Shown here one piece after another: positions 1-10,636 of a stretch of 64,000 bases of DNA (position 1 is the stretch's first letter; each line of letters starts with the position of its first letter). Origin of the DNA: Pseudisothecium myosuroides (taxonomy: Eukaryota; Streptophyta; Bryopsida; Hypnales; Lembophyllaceae); contig OX637287.1 in assembly GCA_951799445.1 (NCBI GenBank), positions 44,669,724 through 44,733,723 of the forward strand, written 5' to 3'. The position numbers and the translations under genes were made by a program. The notes under the pieces were generated by a model. It was not told the DNA's origin and ran no database searches. It was given only the letters and a program-made list of their open reading frames with translations.

Positions 1-1740
1 TGGTACGTGCCTAGAGTTAGTGAGTGGTTCTAATTGTATTTGATTTTGAGATCACTGAAGCTTGGGCCCCTAGCTCCCATCGGAGCCACAAGGTACCTAG
101 ATCTCAAGCCAGGTGATCAAAAAAATACCCGAATGCTACAATTGAGAGCTAAATGAAAGAAGAAGAGTACAAATTTGTTTTATTCTTGACTATTGGCTAC
201 ATGGCTGGGAGATCCCATCGGCACCGAGAGTTACGTTGAACAACCTAGCATGTGATAAAATAAAATAAGAAAACCTTGCTCAAGCAAAGTTTGATTGAAT
301 CCAAGCTTAAAAGCAAACTTTAAAAAACTCTCGAATACACGAACAGGTCCTCAAGAGTTGAATGAAAGAGCTAGTAGAACATAATTCACCAGTTTTACAC
401 TTGGCCATGTAAAATTGCACTTACTAATTGTACGGAAAATTTGTCTCATCACCAATAAGGGGGAGGGCACTTGGCATACTTTTCTCCGCAACAGATCCCA
501 ACCATCAAAAAAAAAAAAAAAAAATCTTTTTTTTTTTTTTTTTTTTTTTTTTGTCTGCAGCTAAGGGCTCCTCTCAGTGCCGAGAGGTCCCAAGCAACAA
601 GAGGGGAGTGATATTTTTTTTTGGTCCATGGCTAAGGGCTCCTCTCGGCGCCGAGAGGTCCCAAACAACAAGAGGGGGAAAATCATAAAAATCTAAATCT
701 CAATGGAACAACCTCATTCGATTTCAAACAAATTCTAATCACCAATTATTTTCTTCCTTAAAATCTAGCAAAGTTAAACAAGTAGAAGATCACGACAGCA
801 AGTGCTTGATCTTCCCCTCGGCCTCGAGAGGTTTCAAGCAACAAGAGAGGAGTGATCAACCAAACGACATTAGATCAAGACAAAAGAGTTGGATCCCCCG
901 GGAGGTTTGACAAGAGGACAATGATCAACTAATCAACAATTTGGTGTAACTAAACTCATTTGTTACAAAAATAATCCCTATCGACCACATTTTAAAAAAG
1001 AAATCTTAAGAAGTCCGATTTCTAGCACATCAAGACAAATTTGCAAGTATCCCTCCATCGGCCTCGAGAGGACCCACGTTGCTATAAGACAATGATCAAC
1101 AAAAATGAAATTTGGTGAGTCTAAACTCTTTCTACACATAATGAATTCCCATCAATGAATTTTTATTCCTAAAATCTATACAAGTCCATCAAGATGCAAG
1201 TCAAGTAGGAAGTGTTGGTATCCTCCCATTGGTTCTGAGAAGACCCATGATGCTACAAGACAATGATCAACCAAAAAAAAATTTAGTGTGGCAAAGATCA
1301 TTAGTTCTAAAAGCAATCCTTCTCAACAAAAAAAAATTGTCAAAAATCTAAACAAGTCCAACAACAACACATCAAGAAAAAATTATTGGTACCCTTCCAT
1401 TGGCCTCAAGAAGACCCACACTGCTATTGGACAATGATCAACCTCAATGAAATTCATTTTGACAAAGTTCTTTCTATATAGACTCAATTCCTCTTCACCA
1501 AATATCTTTTCAAAAATCTTCTTAAATCCACCAACCCCCACATCAAAACTGAAGGGTTGGTTTCCATTGTCATCAAACTGAAAGATTGGTTTTCTCCATC
1601 ACCTTTGAGAGGTTTTAAGTCATGAGAGGACATTGATCAATAAAAATAAAATTCAGTGTGGCTAAGCTCGTTCCATACAAAATGAATTCTTATCAACCAA
1701 ATTTTAAAAAAGAAAATCTAAACAAGTCCAATGAGCAACA
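1..1740. repeat. Degenerate tandem array with palindromic core
   Basis: Units of roughly 170-240 bp recur with heavy divergence. Each has a GAGAGG- or GAAGACCC-type core followed by ACAATGATCAAC, then an AT-rich spacer with AAATCTAAACAAGTCC. Cores are visible near 572, 642, 817, 1056, 1228, 1399 and 1600. The best-preserved core (642-659) is a perfect 18-bp palindrome, CCTCTCGGCGCCGAGAGG. A run of about 18 A followed by about 26 T sits at 507-552. No coding frame crosses the array. It looks like an ageing satellite or the inside of a transposon; the window starts within it, so its full length is unknown. Confidence 0.6.
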
Positions 1741-1779
1741 TTTTTTCCAAGCACGGAGAAGCTATATAAATATTGTCCT

Positions 1780-1930
1780 AGTATGTTGAGGCAAAAGCTA
1801 TTGAATTTGCATATGAACAAATTATCCCTACATGGAAAAAGGTTGTTATTTTAGATCCTAAAGTTCTACAATTTTTAGATGTCACAACTATAGAAATAGA
1901 TAATGAGCCATCACTAACTGATGCTAACTA
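1780..1930 (+). pseudogene. Possible coding remnant, family unknown
   Basis: A short open frame of about 45 codons reads AFE-type protein text (for example EFAYEQIIPTWKKVVILDP) and ends at TAG near 1930, just after the tandem array. It has no start codon and no continuation on either side. Balanced amino-acid content suggests a decayed transposon gene fragment. I do not recognise the family. Confidence 0.2.
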
Positions 1931-2606
1931 GTGGCCATTCTTAGTCTATGGCTTCATCTTCTATATGATTCTATCTTCAGTCACATCACTCTTGTTGAAT
2001 CTAATTTTCTATATGTTGCATCCTATCTTATATATTTGCATAATGAAGGCAATACAACCAATATTTCTTTTTTCTAAACTTCCAATTTGTATTGTGATTT
2101 TCTTGTTATGGCTTAGAATTTCTTTCTATATTACAATGCACACCATCTAATCTCCTATACTTTCCATTAATTAACAAAATGAAAAGATTATTTCAATACT
2201 TCAACCCTAATTTTTAAGTATTTAAATGTCCACGGTCATAGGTCCCACTGTCTAAGATCATAAGTCTTCACTCTAAAAAATTGTATGCTCACAGGCTCAC
2301 AAGCTCACAAGCTCATGCTCATACGCTCACAAAATAGCAACCCTGGCCCTGCACACTGTTGCCACAATGTTTTCAAAACCTCATTTAATCCATCATGTAG
2401 AGCTAGCACATACAAAAATTGCATACAAAAATTACATACCCAAAATTGGCCTCCTTGAATTGAAAACCCCAAAATGAAGGAGCCAAGGAAACTCAAAACC
2501 TTCTTCAAAGAAAGGCCACATAACATTCAATAGCATGTGTTGATGTTGCCTTGGTTCTACAGTGATGATGTGCCTCTACATCCTCCACCTGTCTAATTCA
2601 TCAATA

Positions 2607-2902
2607 CATCACAAAGTTGAAAACCTGCGGTTTGTCAACAGTTATCAAGTGGTTATCGTTGATTCATGGATTCGCACGTTAAAATACAATTTAGCGCATC
2701 ATTGTGATGCTTTATTTTGTAATTTATTGCATCATTACAATGCGTTACTTGCAACTAAAAATAATGCATCATAATGATGCGATAAATTGTAGAGTAATGC
2801 ATCGCAATGATGCGCTAAATTGTATTTTAACGTGCGAACCCATGAAACAACAATAACCACTTGATAACTGTTGACAAACCGCAGGTCCTGAACTTTGTGA
2901 TG
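2607..2902. mobile_element. Foldback MITE with arms of about 100 bp
   Basis: The sequence from 2607 (CATCACAAAG) to 2902 (CTTTGTGATG) is a long inverted repeat. The left arm (CTGCGGTTTGTCAACAGTTA, then the GCACGTTAAAATACAATTTA block) is repeated in reverse at 2806-2886. The centre holds four spaced imperfect palindromes of the form GCATCATNNNGATGC. It would fold into one large hairpin. A clear target duplication was not identified. Confidence 0.75.
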
Positions 2903-3295
2903 CTAGCTATCGATGGAGCATTGTTGAGGTGTGGAATATACTACACCATCACTCTAGAGCTACTGAACGTGATGCACATAACCATTGGTCCGGAAAAAAA
3001 CCCACCGAAAACCCTAGCTCTTACCTTTCAAGCTACGATGTAAGTAGTGAAGTGCAACGAGATCCAATTTTCTGAATCCTTGAGCCAACAGAGCAGACAG
3101 CAGCTCGCAGCAGCACAGTGACAAGACTGACATGAAACCTCAACACCCTTGCCACACAACTCAAGCTGGCCACAGATTCAGTTAACTTATCATTCAGTCG
3201 ATGCGGCACAGAAGGAAAGATTTACAGACGACAGACAGACAGAGACCAAACCTCCTGCACGTGAGCGTCATCAAATCGGGGGACATCAGGAACAG

Positions 3296-3530
3296 CTGAA
3301 CCCCATGAACGACGCGGAAGACGTCTGGCATTCGATGAATGACAGAGAATCCTTGCATGCCGACAGAAGTGCAACTATTCATCCTCAACATTTTATTGTG
3401 AAAACGGGAGGTCTTCTACAGTAGTTTGACTTCCAATTAATGAGTGCTTTTGCATTCTTTTAATGCAATAATTCTCACAGTATTGAAAGAGATGATTTCC
3501 TTGGTCATAAGTCCATCCTTTAAGGATTAA
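3296..3530. mobile_element. Short TTAA-family MITE, old copy
   Basis: This copy shares the internal blocks CAACTATTCATCCT, GGTCTTCTACAGTAGTTTGACTTCC and GATGATTTCC with the copies at 8872-9091 and 56279-56495. The right end is CCTTTAAGGATTAA (TTAA at 3527-3530). The left end is degraded, reading CTGAACCCC near 3296. Family length is about 217-235 bp. An overlapping open frame (3149-3424) is not treated as a gene. Confidence 0.6.
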
Positions 3531-4922
3531 CCTCAAAAGACGTTGCTGGGATAAAGTGTTAGCAACAATGATTCTCTCTGTTACTGTAGGAACAAAGAAC
3601 GCACCTATTGGTCCAAAAATTGAATCATATTTGAGTGTGTACCTATCACCGAGGTTGCATTCTAGGGTTGACCCTTTAAATTATGCCTCCCAAAACCGTA
3701 TACTCAATTGCAATATTCTTTGCTTTGTATGCTCTCCTTTTCCACTAAATATGAATGGAAATAATGCTCTCTTTTCACATATGAAATCATATGCATTCTA
3801 CAATCTACATATCCTAAAAAATTTAAAGTTTTTGATAAAAATTTGAAATTATTGTGAATTTAGGAAGAATAAGTGAAAGAAATTCATATCAAATACAAAA
3901 AGTGCTAAAAAAATCTGAAATTGCTATATATTACAGATTGGAACATCGTAGTGTAAAGTAAGATTCCGTCTCATTCTATAATTAGAACATTATTAGACTA
4001 CGGCTATATGCCCAAAATTCAAATTGCAATAAAATATGCAATTTCAGATTTTTTCACAAAATTTCAAAATTAGAGTTGAAAACAAGATTCAATAAGCTTC
4101 ATTTCATTAGTTAATCTCAAATTAAAAAAAGATCATTTTGAATTTTGTCTAAATTTCTGATAAAGAACAAAGATGTCCAAATTGCCAAAATACTCTAAAT
4201 TAAAGAGCAACTTTTTCATCCACTTTTTCAACATCTTTTTGTGTAGAGAAGTCAATAATACCTCTATAAGATTATGTCCACAATAATCCATTGGAGACAC
4301 ATTCAAAGAACTCTAAAAAAAAATACTAGATGAAAATTTTCACTCCATTCAAAATTTTGCATTGGAAATCATCCAAGAGTCATTTTTTGACTCCAAATGC
4401 ATTTAATCTTAGAAAGATGAGGAGGACATAAAGGAATCAATGGACCCAATGAATGATTTTCAATGATTATTCTAAAATGAAGAATGTACATATTCATCCT
4501 ACTAACAAATAATGGTATTATAACCATGATGATAGGTTTTTGTTTTGTGGTTAAGTCTATGAAAACAAGCCTAAGCCCATGTCATCAAACTTCAAAATTC
4601 TTTATTCTATATTACACTCTATATAATTGTACACTATAGTCTAGAATATTATAGTGCAAACTAAGATTTCCTATCATTTTATATTAACAAACATTATTAT
4701 AGACATTCCACTTTATAAATAATCATTTCAAGGATAGTTTCAAAGTTTTTGACCCAAGTAGAAACTAGAAACTAAACTTAGGAAGCTTCATTTTGATAGT
4801 TTTGCTCAAAAGAAACAAAAATAAGGTAGCTTTTCATTGTTGTTCTTAGGGTGGGACTATTCTCATCAATTTTGATGTTAATGAGGCCCTACACAATTGT
4901 AATGGTAATCCAAAAGTGTACC
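3531..4922. other. AT-rich intergenic DNA
   Basis: No convincing gene, RNA or complete transposon was seen here. Open frames are short and have no recognisable protein content. Confidence 0.5.
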
Positions 4923-5853
4923 TTAACCCCTAAAGGACCAAGGCCTTTTTTCTGCCAAAAAACACTCAAAACTGCCATTTCTAAAGCAAAGAGTAAAATA
5001 AATTTAAAATGTTTTTTTCACACATCTAACCGTAGAATCTTACACCTAACTAGTATAAGAATGTGTGGAATTTTTTTTAGAATTTTTGACCGCACAAATT
5101 GCAAGATATCTGCATTTAAAGTGAAAAAAACAAGTTTTTCAGCACATTGCGGGACTAGATTTTTGACTTTAAACATTTAAAATTTAAAATTTTTGCACTA
5201 CAGAGTTTTGAATTTTAAATCTTTAAAGTGGAGAATTGAGTTGAGAGTCTAGGAAAAAAAAATTCAGAAAAACTTAATTATCATTCTTAAAAAAATTGTT
5301 AAGTAGAAGTAGGTACAAGATAGAAGGAAAATCTAAAATATTCATATATTTTGGATGGATTTAAAATGCACTAATCCCAATGGTGAGATTGTTCTAGCAA
5401 GCAAATCAGACCATGTAAAAAAAAATTTGAAAAATTTGAAAAATTTCATTCATAAATAAATCCTACAAGTTATTTTTTTCAAGAAGATGCTCTAATTGCC
5501 CAAAAAACAAGAATGTCCAAAACTTTTTCATAACAAATCCAAATGAAATGAATCAAAGCTTTCCAGATAGACAAAAATATAATCTATGAGAAAAAAAATA
5601 TTAAAAGAAAAATTCAAATTTTTGCAATTTTTTTGGTTGCCCGGGTTGCCCTCCGTCCCCTCTTTTGAGCTTATTTGGTCATAAATTTTTTTCCCGGGCA
5701 CCGATTGTGAAAAAAATTATATTCTTACGAAGCTAATAAGCTTTTCTACCTCCAAAAAAAATTTCAAAAAAATCAGGAGAAAATTTCAGCCCGTAGGTAC
5801 TTGCCCAAAAGTGCATTTGTCCCCCGAAAGGACAACGGTCCTTTAGGGGTTAA
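4923..5853 (-). mobile_element. TTAA-flanked 0.93 kb element, copy A
   Basis: It begins TTAACCCCTAAAGGACC and ends GGTCCTTTAGGGGTTAA, so the TTAA target (4923-4926 and 5850-5853) is duplicated and the termini are inverted repeats of about 17 bp. Inside lie blocks shared by all copies, such as ACATTCTTG, GGAAAGCTTTGATTCATTTC and TAGGTGTAAGATCCTACGGTTAG (here on the minus strand). There is no transposase frame, so the element is non-autonomous. Orientation is set relative to copies B and G (35-37 kb), which are taken as plus. Confidence 0.85.
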
Positions 5854-5984
5854 GATTGTGAAATAATGAATGAACCTCTTGCCATTTCTAAAATCAACGC
5901 TTTTCAACTAAATTGTAATCCATTTCAATCCAATTCTACATGGAATTGTGATAATCCAAATTCTTATAGAGTTTTTATAAAAAT

Positions 5985-6900
5985 AAAGTAACAACACCTA
6001 ATTTGAGACCCTGTTCTATAACCACCCCCTATAGATTCTTGCCTCAAATGTACAGTCGGGTACAAGAACCTTACGAATTTTTTAGTCAGTTTTCACTAGA
6101 AAGTTCACCAACTTCAGGAAGCTCTAGCATGCTAAAAAATGAACCGATTTTGAAACCGCAAATTACGTTGGCATTGACATGAAGTGCACTTCAACTTAAT
6201 AACAAGTAAAAAATGAATAATTCAAATCATACAACAATATGAATTTCTTTTATACACTATCTACCATTTTATAGAGAACCTTTGGAAGATAGTCAAAGTT
6301 TTTTTACAATGGGGTGAAGAACAAGCAACAAATCATACAAGCAATTCAAGTGGTATGAGATCAAGTATCTCTTAAGCAATTGTGAAGGTTCATTTCTTAT
6401 ATGTACCATTGAATACAAGTTGTAACTTTCACAAATCTTGGCAACACTAGATAGTACATAGTGGATAGAAAACATCAAACTCTTTGTATGATTTTCAATT
6501 ACATATGTGTGTTTGTAATGATGATAAAGTAGACTTTAGTGTGATTCCAACGCAATTCGCAATTTGAAATTCCGTTCAAGTTTGAGCACACACGAGCCTC
6601 TCAAAGTTGACCTAATCTAAACAGGATGCAAAAATTTGTAAGGTTCCTGTACCCGACTGTACTTCTACTATTTATAAGAGCCTAGCTAGGATTTCATTTG
6701 AATACATCTATTTTCAACACTTTGAAAATTCATAGTTTATTCATACCATGTCTAAAAAAAATGCATTCTAAGGGAATCCAGAATCTCCTTTTGACAACCA
6801 ACACAAGACCCCACCAAAACTTTCATAATCTGCATAGAAACATGATCTGCATAGAATAGGAAAATGGCTCACAAGAAGACCCACATGACCAATTTGACTA
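5985..6900 (-). mobile_element. Old TIR element interrupted by a Tc1-type MITE
   Basis: Read on the minus strand, the flanks of the 6051-6661 element match the intact element at 9322-9622: GAATAAACTATGAAT, AAAGTGTTGAAAATAG, then GGCAAGAATCTATAGGGG and CTAATTAGGTGTTG-type right-end sequence. The match is broken exactly at the inserted MITE. The left limit near 5985 (AGTAACAACACCTAAT) is the degraded terminus. The outer right end is uncertain. Confidence 0.5.
6051..6661. mobile_element. Tc1/mariner-type MITE with CAGTCGGGTACA ends
   Basis: Terminal inverted repeats of about 31 bp are visible: TACAGTCGGGTACAAGAACC at the left and its reverse complement, with one extra or missing base, ending CCCGACTGTA at 6661. 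A TA dinucleotide flanks each side, as expected for Tc1/mariner insertion. The 0.6 kb interior has no transposase. It is inserted into an older TIR element (5985-6900). Confidence 0.85.
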
Positions 6901-7384
6901 TTGGTGGGTCTTCTCATAGTTGTTTCTCTAATCTACATTGACCATAATTCTACTAATGTTTTTCAATATAATAATGGGAACCATTATGAATTGCTCATAT
7001 GTACAAAGATATTTAGGTGTAGTTTCATTAGGATGCAACATGGCAAAATTGGATTGAAAACTAGAGTTTGCAACTTGCAATTGGGCCAATTTTGGGTCAG
7101 CCTACATTACTACTTGTGCAATGTCACATTCTACGATGCAAACTCGTCAAGCGTCATGCAAATCTGCCACTAAACAAGTATCACATTCTACGATACAAAC
7201 TCATCAAGCTTCATGCAAATCTGCCATTACAGGTCCATTTTAACTTTGTAAGGACGCTGATAGTTCCAATAGATGACTTCACTGTTAACTATAGAAACAA
7301 AAAATGCACATGTTGGTCCAATAATCAGAGTATTCATGTCACTACCTTGGTCATGGGGGGCCATGTCCTTCGAGGGTTGAAATT

Positions 7385-7663
7385 TTGAAAACAATGAAAG
7401 TGACACCGTACAAACTCTACCACCAGAGTGGAGCTGATGGAAGTTCCTTTGATCTAAGGGGGCAAGGAGACAGAAGAGTACGTGGCATATTCTCATTGGC
7501 TGTAGAGAACAGTAAAATGCGACCACCCTACGACTGGACGATGATGGGCGCTCAGGACAGTGATGCATTCCAGCATGAGTTGTGGACCTGGGCAAACATG
7601 CCTACTACTAGCCCAACCAATTCTATTCCTATCCCTTGGGGAAACTGCTTGGCAGCTTAAGCA
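7385..7663 (+). CDS. Hypothetical open frame, about 90 codons
   Basis: The frame is richer in GC than its AT-rich surroundings and has even amino-acid content (for example PPYDWTMMGAQDSDAFQHEL). An internal ATG lies at 7394. No upstream exon, promoter or family match is evident, and it ends about 270 bp before a TTAA transposon. It may be a gene fragment or chance. I do not recognise it. Confidence 0.2.
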
Positions 7664-7932
7664 TTTTTCAGAGATTGAGAAGTCTAAGAGAAATCACTTC
7701 CAAGTAGAATCAAGCTATTTCGGCAAGAAATGATTTTTCTATGATTTTTCAAAGGATTTACGAAGCTAAAGTTGATAAAGTGTGGGTAGGTCCACCCTAA
7801 GCTGCACAATGAAATATCCATTTAGAGCATCTCTAGTGGTTTGGGGAATAGGCTTGAAGGCTAGTGAAATGACAAGGATTGAAGTGATTTTCATGAGAGA
7901 AATCATGGGAGAATGGTTTAGGTTGTTAATCC

Positions 7933-8875
7933 TTAACCCCTAAAAGCCCGTTGTCCCTTCGGGGGACAAATGCGTTTTCGAGCAGGTACCTACGGGCTGA
8001 AATTGTGTTCTGATTTTTTGAATTTTTTTTTGGAGATAGAAAAACTGATAAGCTTTGTGGGAATATAATTTTTTCCACAATCGGTGCCCGGGAACAATAG
8101 TTATGACCAAATAAGCTCAAAACAGGGGACGGCGGGCAGCTCGGGCAGCAGAAAAAAAATGGACAAAAATTTGAATTTTTTTTTTAATATTTTTTTTCTG
8201 ATAGATAATATTTTTGCCTATCTAGAAAGCTTTGATTCATTTCATTTGGATATGTTATGAGAAAGTTATGGATTTTCTTGTTTTTCGGGTAGTTAGAGCA
8301 TCTTCTTGAAAAAAATAACTTGTAGGATTCATTTCTGAATGCAATTTTTCAAATTTTTTAATTTTTTTTTTTTTTTCATGGTGTACTTTACTTGCTAGAA
8401 CAATCTCACCATTGGGATTAGTGCATTTTAATTCCATCTAAAATATATGAATATTTTAGATTTTCCTTTTATCTTGGACCTACTTCTACTTAACAATTTT
8501 TTTAAGAATGATAATTAAGTTTTTTTGAGTTTTTTTTTTTTCCCTAGATTCTCAACTGAATTCTCTTCAATAAAGATTTAAAGCTCAAAACGCTGTAGTG
8601 CAAAAATTTTAAGTTAAAAATGTTTAAAGCCAAAAAATCTAGCCCCGCAATATGCTGAAAAACTTGTTTTTTTCACTTCAAACGCAGATATCTTGCAATT
8701 TGTGCGGTCAAAAATTCTGAAATTTTTTCCATACATTCTCATACTAGTTAGGTGTAAGATCCTACGGTTAGATGTTCAAAAAAAACATTTTTAAATTTTT
8801 TTTATACTTTGCTATAGAAATGGCAGTTTTCAGTGTTTTGGGGCAGAAAAAAGGCCTTGGGCCTTTAGGGGTTAA
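7933..8875 (+). mobile_element. TTAA-flanked 0.94 kb element, copy B
   Basis: TTAA is at 7933-7936 and 8872-8875. The left end reads CCCCTAAAAGCCCGTTGTCCC, followed by a TTCG-loop hairpin (TTGTCCC / GGGACAA). The right end reads AAAAGGCCTTGGGCCTTTAGGGG, which contains a second hairpin. It is collinear with copies G, F and H and inverted relative to A and D. There is no coding capacity. Confidence 0.85.
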
Positions 8876-9091
8876 ACGTTGATGCAACCATTCTGTGGCC
8901 GACAGATGAGAGGGAATCAAATTGTGTAGGACAAAAATGCAACTATTCATCCTCGGAATTTGTTGTGAAGATTGAGGGAAGATCTTCTACAGTAGCTTGA
9001 CTTCCAATGAGCGCTTTTGCAATTTTTTAAGCCAATGATTCACACGATAATGCAAAAGGATGATTTCAAGGGTCATCCCTTTGTCCTTTAA
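8872..9091 (+). mobile_element. Short TTAA-family MITE abutting copy B
   Basis: This is the internal sequence of the short family (GACAAAAATGCAACTATTCATCC, TTCTACAGTAGCTTGACTTCC, GGATGATTTCAAGGG), ending TTTGTCCTTTAA. Its left end is missing and begins directly at the TTAA shared with copy B. Copy B probably landed in it, or it was truncated there. Confidence 0.65.
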
Positions 9092-9317
9092 CCCTTAAAT
9101 GCCGAAGGGGTGACCCTCAAAATCATCCTTTTGCATTACCATGTGAATTAGTAGCCTCCAAAATTGCAAAAGTATTCATTGCAAGTCAACCTACTATAAA
9201 AAATCTTTCCTTTCCAAAACAAATTTCGAGGATGAATAGTTGCACTTTTGTCTTATATAGTTTGATCCCATGTCATCCATCGGACACAAAACGTCCGCTT
9301 CGGCGTTCAAGGGTTAA
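9088..9317 (-). mobile_element. Short TTAA-family MITE, complete copy
   Basis: TTAACCCTTAAATGCCGAAG at the left and CTTCGGCGTTCAAGGGTTAA at the right form terminal inverted repeats with TTAA at 9088-9091 and 9314-9317. The interior is the reverse complement of the neighbouring copy at 8872-9091, and the two share a TTAA. Length is 230 bp, with no coding frame. Confidence 0.75.
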
Positions 9318-9321
9318 GGGT

Positions 9322-9622
9322 TAAGGTAACTACACCTAAAATCGACCGTATAAGCAATTCAGCTGATTTCAGCATGGTTCTCATTATTATATTGGAAATT
9401 TTTTGTGGGATCTTGTTGGTAGTCCAAAGGGGATTCTAGATTCTACGAGAATGCATTTTTTGGACACCGTATGAATAAACTATGAATATTCAAAGTGCTG
9501 AAAATAGGTGTTTCTAAAACCGACCCTAGACTCTCATGAATAGTGGCAGTACATTTTAGGCAAGAATCTGTAGGGGTCGGATTTAGAAAGGGGTCGAAAT
9601 TGGGTGTACTGTAGTTACCTTA
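9322..9622 (+). mobile_element. TA-flanked MITE with TAAGGTAACTACA ends
   Basis: The left end TAAGGTAACTACACCTAAAA and the right end, whose reverse complement starts TAAGGTAACTACAGTACACC, form imperfect terminal inverted repeats of about 30 bp that include a CGACC block. The 301-bp interior shares GTATGAATAAACTATGAAT and GGCAAGAATCTGTAGGGG with degraded copies near 6.0 kb, 31.2 kb and 32.2 kb. A TA target and Tc1/mariner membership are inferred from the ends. Confidence 0.7.
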
Positions 9623-10383
9623 TGTAGCACACAGCATGGAATGTGAACGGCCGGACACTCGGGCTATCAAAGGACTTCAAGATGTTCGTTAGTCGTGAAG
9701 TATCTTTTTTTTTTTTTTTTTGAAACACATGGACAATTTCCATTGATAAAAGGAAACGGTACACAGAACCAAAGGGAACACCCTCAGCGGAGATATTTAC
9801 ATTTTCTAAAACTCTTTTCTGCACTATTTTTAACATCATTTAAAAAAAAATAGAGGCAAGAGAAGCAAGGGAGAGCCGACAGTGCTGTGATTTTTTGTGC
9901 ACTGGAATCCTGAACACTCTCCAATTCTCGTACCATACAGACTGTACAGTACATTGAAGTTTTTTATATTATTTTTTTGGAGTTTCAGTTGGATTTTTTC
10001 CAGTTTTTGGCAGTGGTTCTACAAGTTATGGGGAGCCTGGGAGGCAACAGATTGAATTTTATAATCAAGCTAAGGGAGCAAGGATTTCAAATGTACTGTA
10101 GAGCCGCCACTCCGAAGTACGTGGGATAGTGGGAAGAATTTGGCTGGCACAAGTAGTATCCTGAACGTGCTGCATCTTGGAGCAATTGCAAAAGAGCTTG
10201 TTTTGGGCCAATTTTGAGGGATTAAGTTATTGCAGTCTAGCGTAAAAAATATGTATTGGTGGATCCATAACAAGTTGACGCCATGACAACGCTCGTGAGA
10301 AACGATGGGTGCAATTTTGCCATCCACCAATAGTTGGGAAAAGCATGAGTTTCTATACTACTTTCACAAAATTGTTAATCCAC
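9623..10383. other. Intergenic DNA without recognised features
   Basis: It contains an 18-bp poly-T tract (9704-9721) and GACTGTACAGTACATTG near 9944. No gene was found. Confidence 0.4.
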
Positions 10384-10636
10384 TACACTGAATAGTGAAA
10401 TTGGGTTGCCTTAACAATTAGGTTGCCTTATCCTAGAGAAGTTACCTCATGACTAATGCTTGTCCAAATAGAGGCACATGCCAATCTCTAATCCCAAGCC
10501 ACAAATCAGTGCACCAATTCATGCCATATACATAGTTCTTACTATATTGCATCCCTCTAAAGTAACTGTGCATATTGATATAGTGTAAAATGTCAAGACA
10601 TTAGTGCGGGGCAACCTAATTTCACTATTCAGTGTA
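10384..10636. mobile_element. TA-flanked 253-bp MITE, copy M1
   Basis: The ends TACACTGAATAGTGAAATTG and CTAATTTCACTATTCAGTGTA are inverted repeats, with the inner GGGTTGCC / GGGCAACC also pairing. Copy M2 (19502-19754) is collinear and exactly the same length. TA borders suggest the Tc1/mariner-Stowaway type. There is no coding frame. Confidence 0.85.

Noticed and set aside
428..688. 86-codon frame across the poly-A/poly-T tract
   Set aside because: It translates homopolymers (K and F runs) within the tandem array.
3149..3424. 91-codon frame, plus a minus-strand shadow
   Set aside because: It overlaps a short TTAA-family MITE and has no family motif.
4851..5180. 109-codon frame at the edge of copy A
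   Set aside because: It runs from unique DNA into the transposon end; the same translated text recurs in other copies as a transposon by-product.
4923..5853. PIF/Harbinger (3-bp TTA/TAA target) origin for the 0.93 kb elements
   Set aside because: The left border reads TTA+A and the right T+TAA, so a 3-bp direct repeat does not fit while a 4-bp TTAA does at every intact copy.
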